A stretch of DNA of 7,167 nucleotides from an uncultured Prevotella sp. (GTDB lineage: Bacteria; Bacteroidota; Bacteroidia; Bacteroidales; Bacteroidaceae): the NCBI GenBank assembly GCA_934183355.1, contig CAKPST010000070.1, positions 1-7,167 on the forward strand. Direction: 5' to 3'. A model generated the notes under the pieces. The model had not been told where the DNA came from. It did not search any database and saw nothing but the letters and a program-made list of their open reading frames with translations. Numbering within the stretch: the first letter of the stretch is position 1; the number at the start of each line of letters is the position of its first letter. Of the stretch, positions 1 to 6,907 are shown in pieces. Position numbers and translations under genes: made by a program.

Positions 1-3000
1 ATGATTACTCCGTGGAGTACGAATGCCGTAGAGATAACTCAGAACATGAGCCTCCACGGCATTTCGCGTATTGAGGAGTACTTCCCCGTCGACTCTAAGG
101 ATGCCGAACACGACCCGATGCTTCAGCGCATGTACGAGGGATTGGACCAGACGATTTTCACCGTCAACCACGAGCCCGAGCCTATCAAGCGCGTCGAGAA
201 CATCGAGGAGTACAACGAGCAGGAGGGTCTGGCTCTGTCGGCTGAGGAGATTGAGTATCTCCACAAGATAGAGAAGGAGCTGGGACGCCCATTGACCGAC
301 TCTGAGATCTTCGGTTTTGCACAGATCAACTCTGAGCACTGTCGCCATAAGATATTCGGCGGCACATTCATCATCGACGGCAAGGAGATGGAGTCGTCGC
401 TGTTTGCTATGATTAAGCAGACTACCAAGGAGAACCCTAACAAGATTCTCTCTGCTTATAAGGATAATGTGGCTTTCTCACAGGGCCCAGTTGTTGAGCA
501 GTTTGCTCCGAAGGATCAGTCAACAAGCGACTATTTCCAGATTAAGGACATCGAGAGCGTAATCTCGCTCAAGGCTGAGACTCACAACTTCCCAACTACT
601 GTGGAGCCGTTCAACGGTGCTGCTACTGGTACTGGTGGCGAGATTCGCGACCGTATGGGTGGTGGTGTAGGCTCATGGCCTATCGCCGGAACTGCCGTAT
701 ACATGACTGCATATCCACGACTCAAGGACGACGACAACCAGACACGCGACTGGGAGGACATCATGCCCGTGCGCAAGTGGCTCTATCAGACTCCTGAGCA
801 GATTCTTATCAAGGCTTCGAACGGTGCCTCTGACTTCGGCAACAAGTTCGGTCAGCCGCTTATCACTGGTTCGGTGCTCACATTCGAGCATCAGGAGGGA
901 GCCGAGAAGTATGCTTACGACAAGGTTATCATGCTCGCAGGTGGCGTAGGCTACGGCACCAAGCGCGACTGCCTCAAGAAGGAACCACAGAAGGGCAACA
1001 AGGTTGTTGTCGTTGGTGGCGACAACTATCGCATCGGTCTTGGCGGTGGCTCGGTATCTTCAGTAGACACTGGTCGTTACAGCAACGGCATCGAGCTGAA
1101 CGCTGTGCAGCGTGCCAACCCTGAGATGCAGAAGCGTGCCTACAACCTCGTGCGTGCTCTGTGCGAGGAGGATGTCAACCCTGTTGTCTCTATCCACGAC
1201 CACGGTTCGGCTGGTCACCTCAACTGCCTCTCAGAGCTTGTAGAGGAGTGTGGTGGCGAGATTGATATGACCAAGTTGCCTATCGGCGACAAGACTCTAT
1301 CGTCTAAGGAAATCATCGCCAACGAGAGCCAGGAGCGTATGGGTCTGCTCATCGACGAGAAGCACATCGACCACGTGCGCCGCATCGCTGAGCGCGAGCG
1401 TGCTCCGCTGTACGTAGTAGGCGAGACTACTGGCGACGCCCACTTCTCATTCAAGCAGGGCGACGGTGTTAAGCCTTTCGACCTCGACGTGGCTCAGATG
1501 TTCGGTCACTCACCCAAGACCATCATGCGCGACGAGACCGTAGAGCGCCACTATCGCGACGCAGAATATACTCACGAGGAAATTTCGGAGAACGGCAAGG
1601 ACGACGTTCTCGACAAATATGTTAGCCGTGTGCTCCAGCTTGAGGCTGTGGCATGTAAGGACTGGTTGACCAACAAGGTAGACCGTTCGGTGACTGGCAA
1701 GATTGCACGTCAGCAGTGCCAGGGCGAGATTCAGCTTCCGCTGTCCGACTGCGGTGTCGTAGCTCTCGACTATCGTGGCAAGAAGGGCATCGCTACAGCT
1801 CTCGGTCATGCTCCGCAGGCTGGCTTGGCTTCGCCTGAGACTGGCTCAGTGCTCTCTGTAGCCGAGGCTCTCACCAACATCGTATGGGCTCCTCTTGCCG
1901 ACGGCATGGACAGCCTCTCACTATCAGCCAACTGGATGTGGCCTTGCCGTTCGCAGAAGGGCGAGGACGCTCGTCTCTACAGCGCAGTCAAGGCTCTGAG
2001 CGAGTTCTGTCGCGAGCTTAAGATCAACGTTCCTACCGGTAAGGACTCTCTCTCATTGAGCCAGCAGTATCCTAACGGCGAGAAGATAATCTCTCCGGGA
2101 ACCGTTATCGTGAGCGCTGGTGGCGAGGTTTCGGACATCCGCAAGGTTGTTTCGCCAGTTCTCGTCAACGACAAGAACTCATCGCTCTATCACATCGACT
2201 TCTCATTCGACGAGCAGCGTCTTGGTGGTAGCGCCTTCGCACAGAGCCTCGGCTTCGTGGGCGACGACGTTCCTACCGTGAAGAATGCTGAGTACTTCGC
2301 CGACTGCTTCAACGCCATCCAGGACATGATAGAGAAGGGATGGATTATGGCTGGTCACGACATCTCTGCCGGTGGTCTTATCACTACATTGCTTGAGATG
2401 TGCTTCGCCAACAAGGAGGGCGGTATGAGCATCAACCTCCACAACCTCGCTGGCAACGACATCATCAAGATGCTGCTTGCTGAGAACCCGGGTGTTGTCA
2501 TCCAGGTTTCTGACAAGTACAAGGACGAGTTCAAGGACTACATGGAGGACAATGGCATCGGCTATGCCAAGATTGGCTACCCCACTCCGTCGGAGCGCAC
2601 CATCGTCATCAAGAAGGACGAGTATACTCACACCTTCGACATCGACGCTATGCGCGACACATGGTATAAGACTTCTTACTTGCTCGACCGCGACCAGAGC
2701 TTCAACGGCTGTGCCGCTAAGCGCCGCGACAACTACAAGAAGCAGCCACTGGAGATGCACTTCCACGACTCGTTCAAGGGCTCTCTCGAAAGCTATGGCA
2801 TCTCTGCCGACCGCCGCACAGCGTCGGGCATCAAGGCTGCCATCATCCGTGAGAAGGGCACCAACGGCGAGCGCGAGATGGCTTACTCACTCTATCTTGC
2901 TGGCTTCGACGTCAAGGACGTTATGATGACCGACCTCATCACCGGTCGCGAGACTCTTGAGGATGTCAACATGATTGTCTTCTGCGGTGGATTCTCTAAC

Positions 3001-3582
3001 TCTGACGTTCTCGGTTCGGCTAAGGGCTGGGCAGGCGCATTCCTCTTCAACCCGAAGGCTAAGGAGGCTCTTGACAAGTTCTATGCTCGCAAGGACACTC
3101 TGTCACTCGGTATATGCAACGGCTGCCAGCTCATGGTGGAGCTCAATCTCATCAATCCTGAGCACGAGCACCGCACACGCATGCTGCACAACAACTCACA
3201 CAAGTTTGAGAGCACATTCCTCGGCTTGGAGATTCCGCAGAACGAGAGCGTGATGTTCTCGTCACTCAGCGGCGACAAGCTCGGCATCTGGGTGGCTCAC
3301 GGCGAGGGCAAGTTCTCACTGCCTGAGTCTGAGGACAAGTACAATGTTGTGGCTCGCTACAACTACTCTGAGTATCCTGGCAACCCGAACGGCTCCGACT
3401 ACAACGTGGCTGGTATCTGCTCGGCAGACGGTCGCCACCTGGCTATGATGCCACACTTGGAGCGTGCCATCTTCCCATGGCAGAACGCTTGGTATCCAGC
3501 CGACCACCGTCAGGACGACGTTACTCCGTGGATCGAGGCTTTCGTCAATGCACGCAAGTGGATTGAGAACTTCGGCAAGTAA
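1..3582 (+). CDS. purL: Phosphoribosylformylglycinamidine synthase (FGAM synthase), 5'-partial
   Basis: Large single-chain PurL. It converts FGAR, glutamine and ATP to FGAM in the fourth step of de novo purine synthesis, in the cytoplasm. The visible part is 1193 residues. The FGAR/ATP-binding region carries NSEHCRH at residues 110-116 and a Gly-rich GAATGTGGEIRD stretch near 206-217. A second synthetase-like half follows (VGEALTN/SANWM-type motifs near 620-645). The C-terminal class I glutaminase domain has the nucleophile Cys1039 in GICNGCQ and the His1152/Glu1154 pair in PHLER (PHPER in E. coli). The ATG at base 1 is probably not the true start: MITPWSTNAVEITQN aligns with an internal segment of E. 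coli PurL (TISPWSSKATDIAHN), so roughly 40-90 residues, including most of the small N-terminal PurS-like domain, lie upstream of the window. Codon choice is strongly biased to C-ending codons, as in well-expressed genes. The gene is followed directly by an intrinsic terminator. Confidence 0.97.
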   Translation: MITPWSTNAVEITQNMSLHGISRIEEYFPVDSKDAEHDPMLQRMYEGLDQTIFTVNHEPEPIKRVENIEEYNEQEGLALSAEEIEYLHKIEKELGRPLTDSEIFGFAQINSEHCRHKIFGGTFIIDGKEMESSLFAMIKQTTKENPNKILSAYKDNVAFSQGPVVEQFAPKDQSTSDYFQIKDIESVISLKAETHNFPTTVEPFNGAATGTGGEIRDRMGGGVGSWPIAGTAVYMTAYPRLKDDDNQTRDWEDIMPVRKWLYQTPEQILIKASNGASDFGNKFGQPLITGSVLTFEHQEGAEKYAYDKVIMLAGGVGYGTKRDCLKKEPQKGNKVVVVGGDNYRIGLGGGSVSSVDTGRYSNGIELNAVQRANPEMQKRAYNLVRALCEEDVNPVVSIHDHGSAGHLNCLSELVEECGGEIDMTKLPIGDKTLSSKEIIANESQERMGLLIDEKHIDHVRRIAERERAPLYVVGETTGDAHFSFKQGDGVKPFDLDVAQMFGHSPKTIMRDETVERHYRDAEYTHEEISENGKDDVLDKYVSRVLQLEAVACKDWLTNKVDRSVTGKIARQQCQGEIQLPLSDCGVVALDYRGKKGIATALGHAPQAGLASPETGSVLSVAEALTNIVWAPLADGMDSLSLSANWMWPCRSQKGEDARLYSAVKALSEFCRELKINVPTGKDSLSLSQQYPNGEKIISPGTVIVSAGGEVSDIRKVVSPVLVNDKNSSLYHIDFSFDEQRLGGSAFAQSLGFVGDDVPTVKNAEYFADCFNAIQDMIEKGWIMAGHDISAGGLITTLLEMCFANKEGGMSINLHNLAGNDIIKMLLAENPGVVIQVSDKYKDEFKDYMEDNGIGYAKIGYPTPSERTIVIKKDEYTHTFDIDAMRDTWYKTSYLLDRDQSFNGCAAKRRDNYKKQPLEMHFHDSFKGSLESYGISADRRTASGIKAAIIREKGTNGEREMAYSLYLAGFDVKDVMMTDLITGRETLEDVNMIVFCGGFSNSDVLGSAKGWAGAFLFNPKAKEALDKFYARKDTLSLGICNGCQLMVELNLINPEHEHRTRMLHNNSHKFESTFLGLEIPQNESVMFSSLSGDKLGIWVAHGEGKFSLPESEDKYNVVARYNYSEYPGNPNGSDYNVAGICSADGRHLAMMPHLERAIFPWQNAWYPADHRQDDVTPWIEAFVNARKWIENFGK

Positions 3583-3604
3583 TAAAAACTTAACATAAGA
3601 AAAG

Positions 3605-3655
3605 AAAGCCTCGCTTACATCTATATATCAATATATAATGTAGCGAGGCTTTTTT
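3605..3655 (+). terminator. Rho-independent terminator of purL
   Basis: The arm AAAGCCTCGC (3605-3614) pairs perfectly with GCGAGGCTTT (3643-3652). The stem continues through TACAT/ATGTA with one bulged T, and an AT-only inner stem (3622-3628 with 3631-3637) can extend it. The run of T (3650-3655) lies at the foot of the stem, as expected for termination of plus-strand transcription 20-70 bases after the purL stop codon. Confidence 0.92.
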
Positions 3656-3681
3656 GGATTTTTCAATACAAAATAGCAAAC

Positions 3682-4224
3682 ATGCAAAACTTCTTCGTCG
3701 ACGCTTTCAGCATATTCTTCCGCACAGGCATACGCACCTTAGGCGGTGGCTACGCCATGCTGCCAGCCCTCGAATCGGCTATCGTCGACCGCCGCAAATG
3801 GATGGAACGCGACGAATTCGCCGACATCATAGACATAGCACAGACATGCCCCGGAGCACTGGCTGTGAACGTCAGTGTGTTCATTGGCTACAAACTGAAG
3901 AAATTGCCTGGAGCTGTATGCACCACACTGGGAGTTGTGCTCCCATCGATAGTCATCATGCTGCTCGTGGCAATGCTCTACAACATGTTTAAAGCCAACG
4001 CTGTCGTGGCTTCCATATTCAACGGCATACGCCCCGCAATAGTGGCTATCATCGCTGCTCCGGTATTCAGCATGGCTCGCACGGCACGCATCGGGTTGAC
4101 CAACTGCTGGATTCCTCTCATGTGCATGCTCCTGATATATCTCCTCGGTGTCAATCCTATATACGTGCTCGTGGCTGCCGGAATGTGCGGCTACCTGTAT
4201 GGAGTATTGAATGGTGAATGTTAA
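3682..4224 (+). CDS. chrA: Chromate transporter family protein, first half-size subunit
   Basis: A 180-residue membrane protein of the CHR family in its short, single-domain form; long ChrA proteins of about 400 residues carry two such domains. The N-terminal part has the family pattern of an aromatic-rich helix, then GGGYAMLP (21-28), then a charged segment DRRKWM (36-41), then AQTCPGALAVN (53-63). Hydrophobic membrane segments follow at about 76-103, 107-131 and 139-177. The usual PGP motif reads PGA here (57-59), while the next gene keeps PGP. Short CHR proteins normally work as adjacent pairs, and the next gene starts 15 bp downstream, so the two probably form one heteromeric inner-membrane transporter. 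The family moves chromate, but the physiological substrate in anaerobes is unknown, and chromate resistance should not be assumed. The start sits only 27 bases after the purL terminator, and no consensus TAnnTTTG promoter is visible in that gap. Confidence 0.92.
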   Translation: MQNFFVDAFSIFFRTGIRTLGGGYAMLPALESAIVDRRKWMERDEFADIIDIAQTCPGALAVNVSVFIGYKLKKLPGAVCTTLGVVLPSIVIMLLVAMLYNMFKANAVVASIFNGIRPAIVAIIAAPVFSMARTARIGLTNCWIPLMCMLLIYLLGVNPIYVLVAAGMCGYLYGVLNGEC

Positions 4225-4239
4225 AACTCATAATTAGCA

Positions 4240-4815
4240 ATGCTTTTTCTCAAACTATTCTTCTCTTTCTTCAAGATTGGCTTCTTCAGTCTTGGAGGCA
4301 ACGGCAGCATCCTCGCCATTCTACAGAACGAGATGGTATACGACCAAGAATGGATGTCGTCGGCTGAGTTCACCAATATGCTGGCATTGAGCCAGACCAC
4401 CCCCGGACCCGTGTGCGTCAATGCCGCCACCTTCTGCGGATATAGCGTCGTACACAATGCCGGCATGGGCGAGTGGATGTCTATACTGGGCAGCCTCACC
4501 GCCATCCTTGCCCTGATACTGCCCTCGTTCATCATCGTCATCATGATATGCAGCCTCTTTATGCGTCGCATGAAGTCGCCAGTGGTGACAAGCATCATGA
4601 AAGGACTGCGTCCTGCCGTGGTGGGTGTCTTCGCTGCCACCGCCCTGCTGCTCATCAATAGCGACAACTTCGCCTCGTTCAACACCAGTCCCTGGCATTT
4701 CGGTGTCAGCGTCTTCATCTTCGCTGCTACGCTCATCGGCACCCGAGTGATGCACATCTCCCCCATCCGCATGCTATGCTGGGCAGCATTTGCCGGACTA
4801 ATGCTTCTCTATTAA
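4240..4815 (+). CDS. chrA: Chromate transporter family protein, second half-size subunit
   Basis: A 191-residue membrane protein, homologous to the preceding gene and of the same single-CHR-domain class. It shows FFKIGFFSLGGNGSI (10-24), a charged stretch EWMSSAEF (37-44) and the canonical SQTTPGPVCVNAATFCGY (51-68) with an intact PGP motif (55-57). Hydrophobic segments follow at about 78-107, 117-139 and 153-191. It starts 15 bp after the stop of its partner on the same strand with no terminator between them, so the two are almost certainly cotranscribed. The partner pair would recreate the two-domain, inverted-topology architecture of long ChrA proteins. The last codon before the stop is Tyr191. 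The gene converges on the minus-strand unit to its right. Confidence 0.92.
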   Translation: MLFLKLFFSFFKIGFFSLGGNGSILAILQNEMVYDQEWMSSAEFTNMLALSQTTPGPVCVNAATFCGYSVVHNAGMGEWMSILGSLTAILALILPSFIIVIMICSLFMRRMKSPVVTSIMKGLRPAVVGVFAATALLLINSDNFASFNTSPWHFGVSVFIFAATLIGTRVMHISPIRMLCWAAFAGLMLLY

Positions 4816-4835
4816 GAGTTTGCGTTTTCATCTAC

Positions 4836-4906
4836 CATCTACCATAAAATCGCGGATTGTGACCGTAATTCATTGATATACAGCCACAATCCGCGAATGG
4901 TAGATG
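4836..4906 (-). repeat. Long inverted repeat / hairpin between convergent genes
   Basis: Outer arms 4836-4845 and 4897-4906 (CATCTACCAT / ATGGTAGATG) pair perfectly over 10 bp. After a 4-base AAAA bulge (4846-4849) the inner arms 4850-4867 and 4879-4896 pair over 18 positions, closing an 11-base loop (4868-4878). On the plus strand two inner positions are mismatches (A4862/C4884 and C4864/A4882). On the minus strand the same positions are G.U pairs, so the structure is complete only in minus-strand RNA. It lies past the 3' end of the VirE-type gene, so it may be a 3'-end, processing or stabilising structure of that transcript. No T run follows on either strand, so it is not a classical intrinsic terminator. 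The left arm lies in a short 7-bp tandem repeat (CATCTAC twice, 4829-4842). Confidence 0.8.
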
Positions 4907-4919
4907 TGTCAACAAGCCT

Positions 4920-5021
4920 CTAATGTGCCATCCTATCTGCCAGCCAGCGATAGGCATCTGCCAGCCAATGATGCACGTCCATAAGGCGCAAGAGCAGATA
5001 GACTATCGTGTCGGGCGACAT
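4920..5021 (-). CDS. Possible small ORF after the VirE-type gene (33 aa), doubtful
   Basis: A 33-residue minus-strand frame starts with ATG at 5019-5021 and ends at TAG (4920-4922). Its N-terminal part, MSPDTIVYLLLRLMDVHHW, looks like a plausible amphipathic helix. It is in the same reading frame as the VirE-type gene, whose TGA is at 5046-5048, with no other stop between them. It could therefore be a separate small protein, the former C-terminal end of a longer protein cut by a new TGA, or chance. The C-terminal part is encoded by the 21-bp repeats (WLAD repeated with a seven-residue period). The copy at the right end of the module is read in a different frame, which argues that DNA rather than protein is conserved there. 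No ribosome-binding site is evident. Confidence 0.2.
   Translation of the reverse strand: MSPDTIVYLLLRLMDVHHWLADAYRWLADRMAH
4922..4942 (+). repeat. Left copy of perfect 21-bp inverted repeat
   Basis: The sequence begins AATGTGCCATCCTA and ends TCTGCCA. It is the exact reverse complement of 6953-6973. A third, 14-base copy of its first part is at 6989-7002. It lies just beyond the 3' end of the VirE-type gene and overlaps the end of a short open frame. Confidence 0.9.
4935..4966 (-). repeat. Two ATCTGCCAGCC motifs at 21-bp spacing
   Basis: ATCTGCCAGCC occurs at 4935-4945 and again at 4956-4966, exactly 21 bp apart. The minus strand reads GGCTGGCAGAT. The same TGGCAGAT core recurs in the opposite orientation at the right end of the module (6931-6939, 6952-6960), again at 21-bp spacing. 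The regular two-turn spacing resembles protein-binding iterons. Confidence 0.7.
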
Positions 5022-5045
5022 GTGCCAACGGCGCAGACATGTCAG

Positions 5046-6224
5046 TCAGTGGTTGAGACGCGTCACCAGATAGCGAGCGCTATTGGCAAACTTGCGTCGA
5101 CGCAACCCCTCCATATTGGCAAGTTTACGACCGAAGGCTATGAGGGAGTTCACTCTCAACGACTTGCCCACATGCTTCTTGATGACATCGAATATCTCTG
5201 CCGCCGAAAGCCACTCGGCATTCTCCTCCTTCTCGTCCTTGGCAGGCTCAAAAAACACTCGGAAATATTGCTCGGCAGGCTCCTGAATCTCGTAGCGGCG
5301 GTTCCACTGCATTATCTGCTCAGTCTCTGTCTTGTCAAACCAGCAGCGACGACCATTGCGCAACATCTGCAAAGCCTGGGCAAATATCTGACGGTGGTTG
5401 GGCATGCTACTCACGTCGATGGGAGCCGTCAGCTCCACACCGATAAAACGACGGTTGCCCGAAGGGTCGGCAAGAATGTCGGTCATATTGCTCGTGGCTA
5501 TGAACGACGCGCGGCGTGGCAAGTCCTCCATGTGCGTGGCGTATGGGCGCTTCATCTTGACAGTGGGCAACTGGATGATGTTCTTCAGAAATCCCTGCTG
5601 TAGGCGAGGCGAAATCTGGTTGAACTCGTCGAGATTGATGAGCAGTTGCTGCGTCATGGCGAGCATCACCTGTCGGCGTTCGCCCAACGTCAAACTGTCT
5701 GTATAGCCCCACTTCAGTTCCTCGGGCAGCAATCGGCGACAAAACGTACTCTTGTTGTAGCCCTGTGGCGAGATGAGCAGCGGCGCAATGCTATTGCCAT
5801 ACAGCCTGCCGGGAGTCTGCATCCACTGGCTCACCATAGCGAGCACCCATGTCGTGAACCACTCCTTCCACATCGGCGCATCCGTAGGCACAGTGTCGGC
5901 AAGCTTGCCAATATGGTCGGTGCCATCCCACGCCCCCTCACAACTGGCAAGATAGTCGCCAACAGGGTCGTAGCAGCGTATATAGTCAGAGTCGATGTAG
6001 TTGGCAATGTCGTTTTGGCTCACCTCGATGCCAGCACGTTGCACCTCAAGCGTGATGCGTCGTCGAGTGCGCAAGTCGAGAGGTTTGAACGAGTCGGCAG
6101 GACAATCAGTGGGATGAAACTCCGTACAACTGTTGATACTGTTGTAGCGAAACGCATAGCGTGTGATGAGAAAGTCAATCATTCGATTGATAGCATTCTC
6201 GTTGTTGTTTGTGTTTTGTGTCAT
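5046..6224 (-). CDS. VirE-type P-loop ATPase (VirE / DUF3874), short form without primase domain
   Basis: A 392-residue protein of the Bacteroidales VirE (virulence-associated E) family, related to SF3/D5-like replication helicases. Residues 10-115 match the linker that precedes the ATPase core, with YDPVGDYL (85-92) and WDGTDHIGKLA (99-109). The core has a Walker A-like PQGYNKST (153-160), where N157 replaces the usual second Gly; a Walker B LLINLDEF (194-201) with D199/E200; a sensor-1 ATSN (N246); and an Arg-finger-like SGNRRF (255-260). The C-terminal 335-390 region resembles the DUF3874 winged-helix-like domain (EWLSAAEIFDVIKKHVGKSL...). Longer family members of 600-700 residues carry an N-terminal VirE_N/primase-like part, which is absent here. 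The start at 6222-6224 is the only good one, and an AT-rich leader precedes it. It lies 120 bp downstream of the DUF6078-like gene on the same strand and is probably cotranscribed with it. A role in DNA replication or mobility of an accessory element is likely; the exact function is unknown. Confidence 0.85.
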   Translation of the reverse strand: MTQNTNNNENAINRMIDFLITRYAFRYNSINSCTEFHPTDCPADSFKPLDLRTRRRITLEVQRAGIEVSQNDIANYIDSDYIRCYDPVGDYLASCEGAWDGTDHIGKLADTVPTDAPMWKEWFTTWVLAMVSQWMQTPGRLYGNSIAPLLISPQGYNKSTFCRRLLPEELKWGYTDSLTLGERRQVMLAMTQQLLINLDEFNQISPRLQQGFLKNIIQLPTVKMKRPYATHMEDLPRRASFIATSNMTDILADPSGNRRFIGVELTAPIDVSSMPNHRQIFAQALQMLRNGRRCWFDKTETEQIMQWNRRYEIQEPAEQYFRVFFEPAKDEKEENAEWLSAAEIFDVIKKHVGKSLRVNSLIAFGRKLANMEGLRRRKFANSARYLVTRLNH

Positions 6225-6254
6225 AGTATAAATTATTTAGTTAAAAAAAACGTG

Positions 6255-6342
6255 GCGTACCAAGCCCTCGTACACACCATACCAAGCCCCCATACACAAT
6301 GTACAAAGCCCTCGTACACAATGTACAAAGCCTAATGTACAT
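6255..6342. repeat. Four tandem 22-bp repeats between the two accessory genes (iteron-like)
   Basis: Four consecutive 22-bp units lie at 6255-6276, 6277-6298, 6299-6320 and 6321-6342. The core is TACMAAGCCCTCGTACACA. Units 1 and 3 are closest to consensus, unit 2 has CCCCATAC in place of CCCTCGTAC, and unit 4 diverges after AAGCC into TAATGTACAT. The units contain palindromic TGTACA/GTAC sequences. The array fills the gap between the DUF6078-like gene and the VirE-type gene. Next to it (6225-6250) is an AT-rich stretch with an eight-A run. Because 22 is not a multiple of three, coding is unlikely. A protein-binding operator array or a replication origin with iterons both fit. Confidence 0.88.
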
Positions 6343-6344
6343 TC

Positions 6345-6797
6345 CTAATTAAAATCAATCTCATCGCGCGAGTTGTCAAACTCAACATTCTTGTAGCCAT
6401 AGCTTGCAAACAGTTTTCTTATCCATTCCTGTTGTTTTGGCATCAGCCGTCGTTTGCCACTATTATACATATAGTACGTACCATGTCCTCCAAGATATCC
6501 CTTCATAAGCGTTCGCAGCAATGGTGCGTCAGCCACCCTCACCTCGTCAAACATCCTCCTGAATCCCCACGCCACGCACACAATGCGCAGTTGCTTGAAG
6601 TGCGTGCAACTGCCGTCATCTCGCAGTGCAGTAGGAAAGACACAGTTGCCCGACGTATGCAAGCGGTCGAGAGCAGCGGTGGAATGATAGCGCACACAAT
6701 CATCATGATGCGGACAGTCGCCATTGAAGCAATACATCCAATCACGCGGAATAGCAGCCCCACTAATGGCAACATTAAGTAGTTTGGTGTAATTCAT
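6345..6797 (-). CDS. DUF6078-like Cys-rich small protein
   Basis: A 150-residue soluble protein that resembles the Bacteroidales DUF6078 family, recognised from its pattern rather than by a search. The N-terminal half has MYCFNGDCPHHDDCVRYHS (21-39) with C23, C28 and C34, then C52, C64 and C74 plus nearby His residues, which suggests a metal-binding fold. The C-terminal half has YYMYNSGKRRLMPKQQEWI (108-126), an acidic-aromatic FASYGYKNVEFDN stretch and a D/E-rich tail ending at TAG (6345-6347). There is no signal peptide or membrane segment. The biochemical role is unknown. It is the first gene of the minus-strand unit: a Bacteroidetes-type promoter lies about 40-70 bp upstream, and the VirE-type gene follows after the tandem repeat array. 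A regulator or DNA-binding partner of the ATPase is possible, but nothing in the sequence proves it. The start codon at 6795-6797 is preceded by an A/T-rich leader without a strong Shine-Dalgarno sequence. Confidence 0.75.
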   Translation of the reverse strand: MNYTKLLNVAISGAAIPRDWMYCFNGDCPHHDDCVRYHSTAALDRLHTSGNCVFPTALRDDGSCTHFKQLRIVCVAWGFRRMFDEVRVADAPLLRTLMKGYLGGHGTYYMYNSGKRRLMPKQQEWIRKLFASYGYKNVEFDNSRDEIDFN

Positions 6798-6835
6798 AAT
6801 CTAAATATGTTTTGAATAATTAAAGTTAACGACCG

Positions 6836-6867
6836 CAAAATTACAATAGTGCGCAAGCAAAGTCAAG
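6836..6867 (-). promoter_or_regulatory. Bacteroidetes-type promoter for the DUF6078-VirE unit
   Basis: The minus strand shows a -7 element TAATTTTG (6836-6843), matching TAnnTTTG exactly. Twenty bases upstream is CTTG (6864-6867), one mismatch from the -33 element TTTG. Transcription should start near 6828-6832, giving a leader of about 30-35 bases before the DUF6078-like ATG at 6797. No other good TAnnTTTG was found ahead of the VirE-type gene, so this promoter may serve both genes. Confidence 0.7.
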
Positions 6868-6907
6868 AGATTGCCACTAAAAAATAACAAAACATAATAT
6901 TAGAAGT

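Noticed and set aside
1..3. ATG at the first base as the purL start codon
   Set aside because: The residues that follow align with an internal segment of known PurL proteins (TISPWSS... in E. coli), and the N-terminal PurS-like part is missing, so the gene begins upstream of the window.
2203..2766. 187-residue minus-strand frame inside purL
   Set aside because: It lies antisense within a highly conserved PurL region. Strong codon bias in purL produces such frames.
3654..3992. Plus-strand 112-residue frame overlapping the first chrA gene
   Set aside because: It is an out-of-frame shadow of the chrA gene, rich in His/Arg, and starts inside the terminator tail.
4836..4906. Bidirectional intrinsic terminator
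   Set aside because: The stem is strong, but no T run follows the right arm on the plus strand or the left arm on the minus strand.
4923..5603. Long plus-strand open frame opposite the VirE-type gene
   Set aside because: It is antisense to a gene with clear ATPase motifs and its product resembles no known family. It reflects the base composition of the real gene.
5646..6335. Second long plus-strand open frame opposite the VirE-type gene, running into the tandem repeats
   Set aside because: It is antisense to the real gene, with no recognisable domain. Its tail is translated 22-bp repeat.
6255..6342. CRISPR array
   Set aside because: The 22-bp units are directly tandem with no spacers between them, and there are no cas genes in the window.
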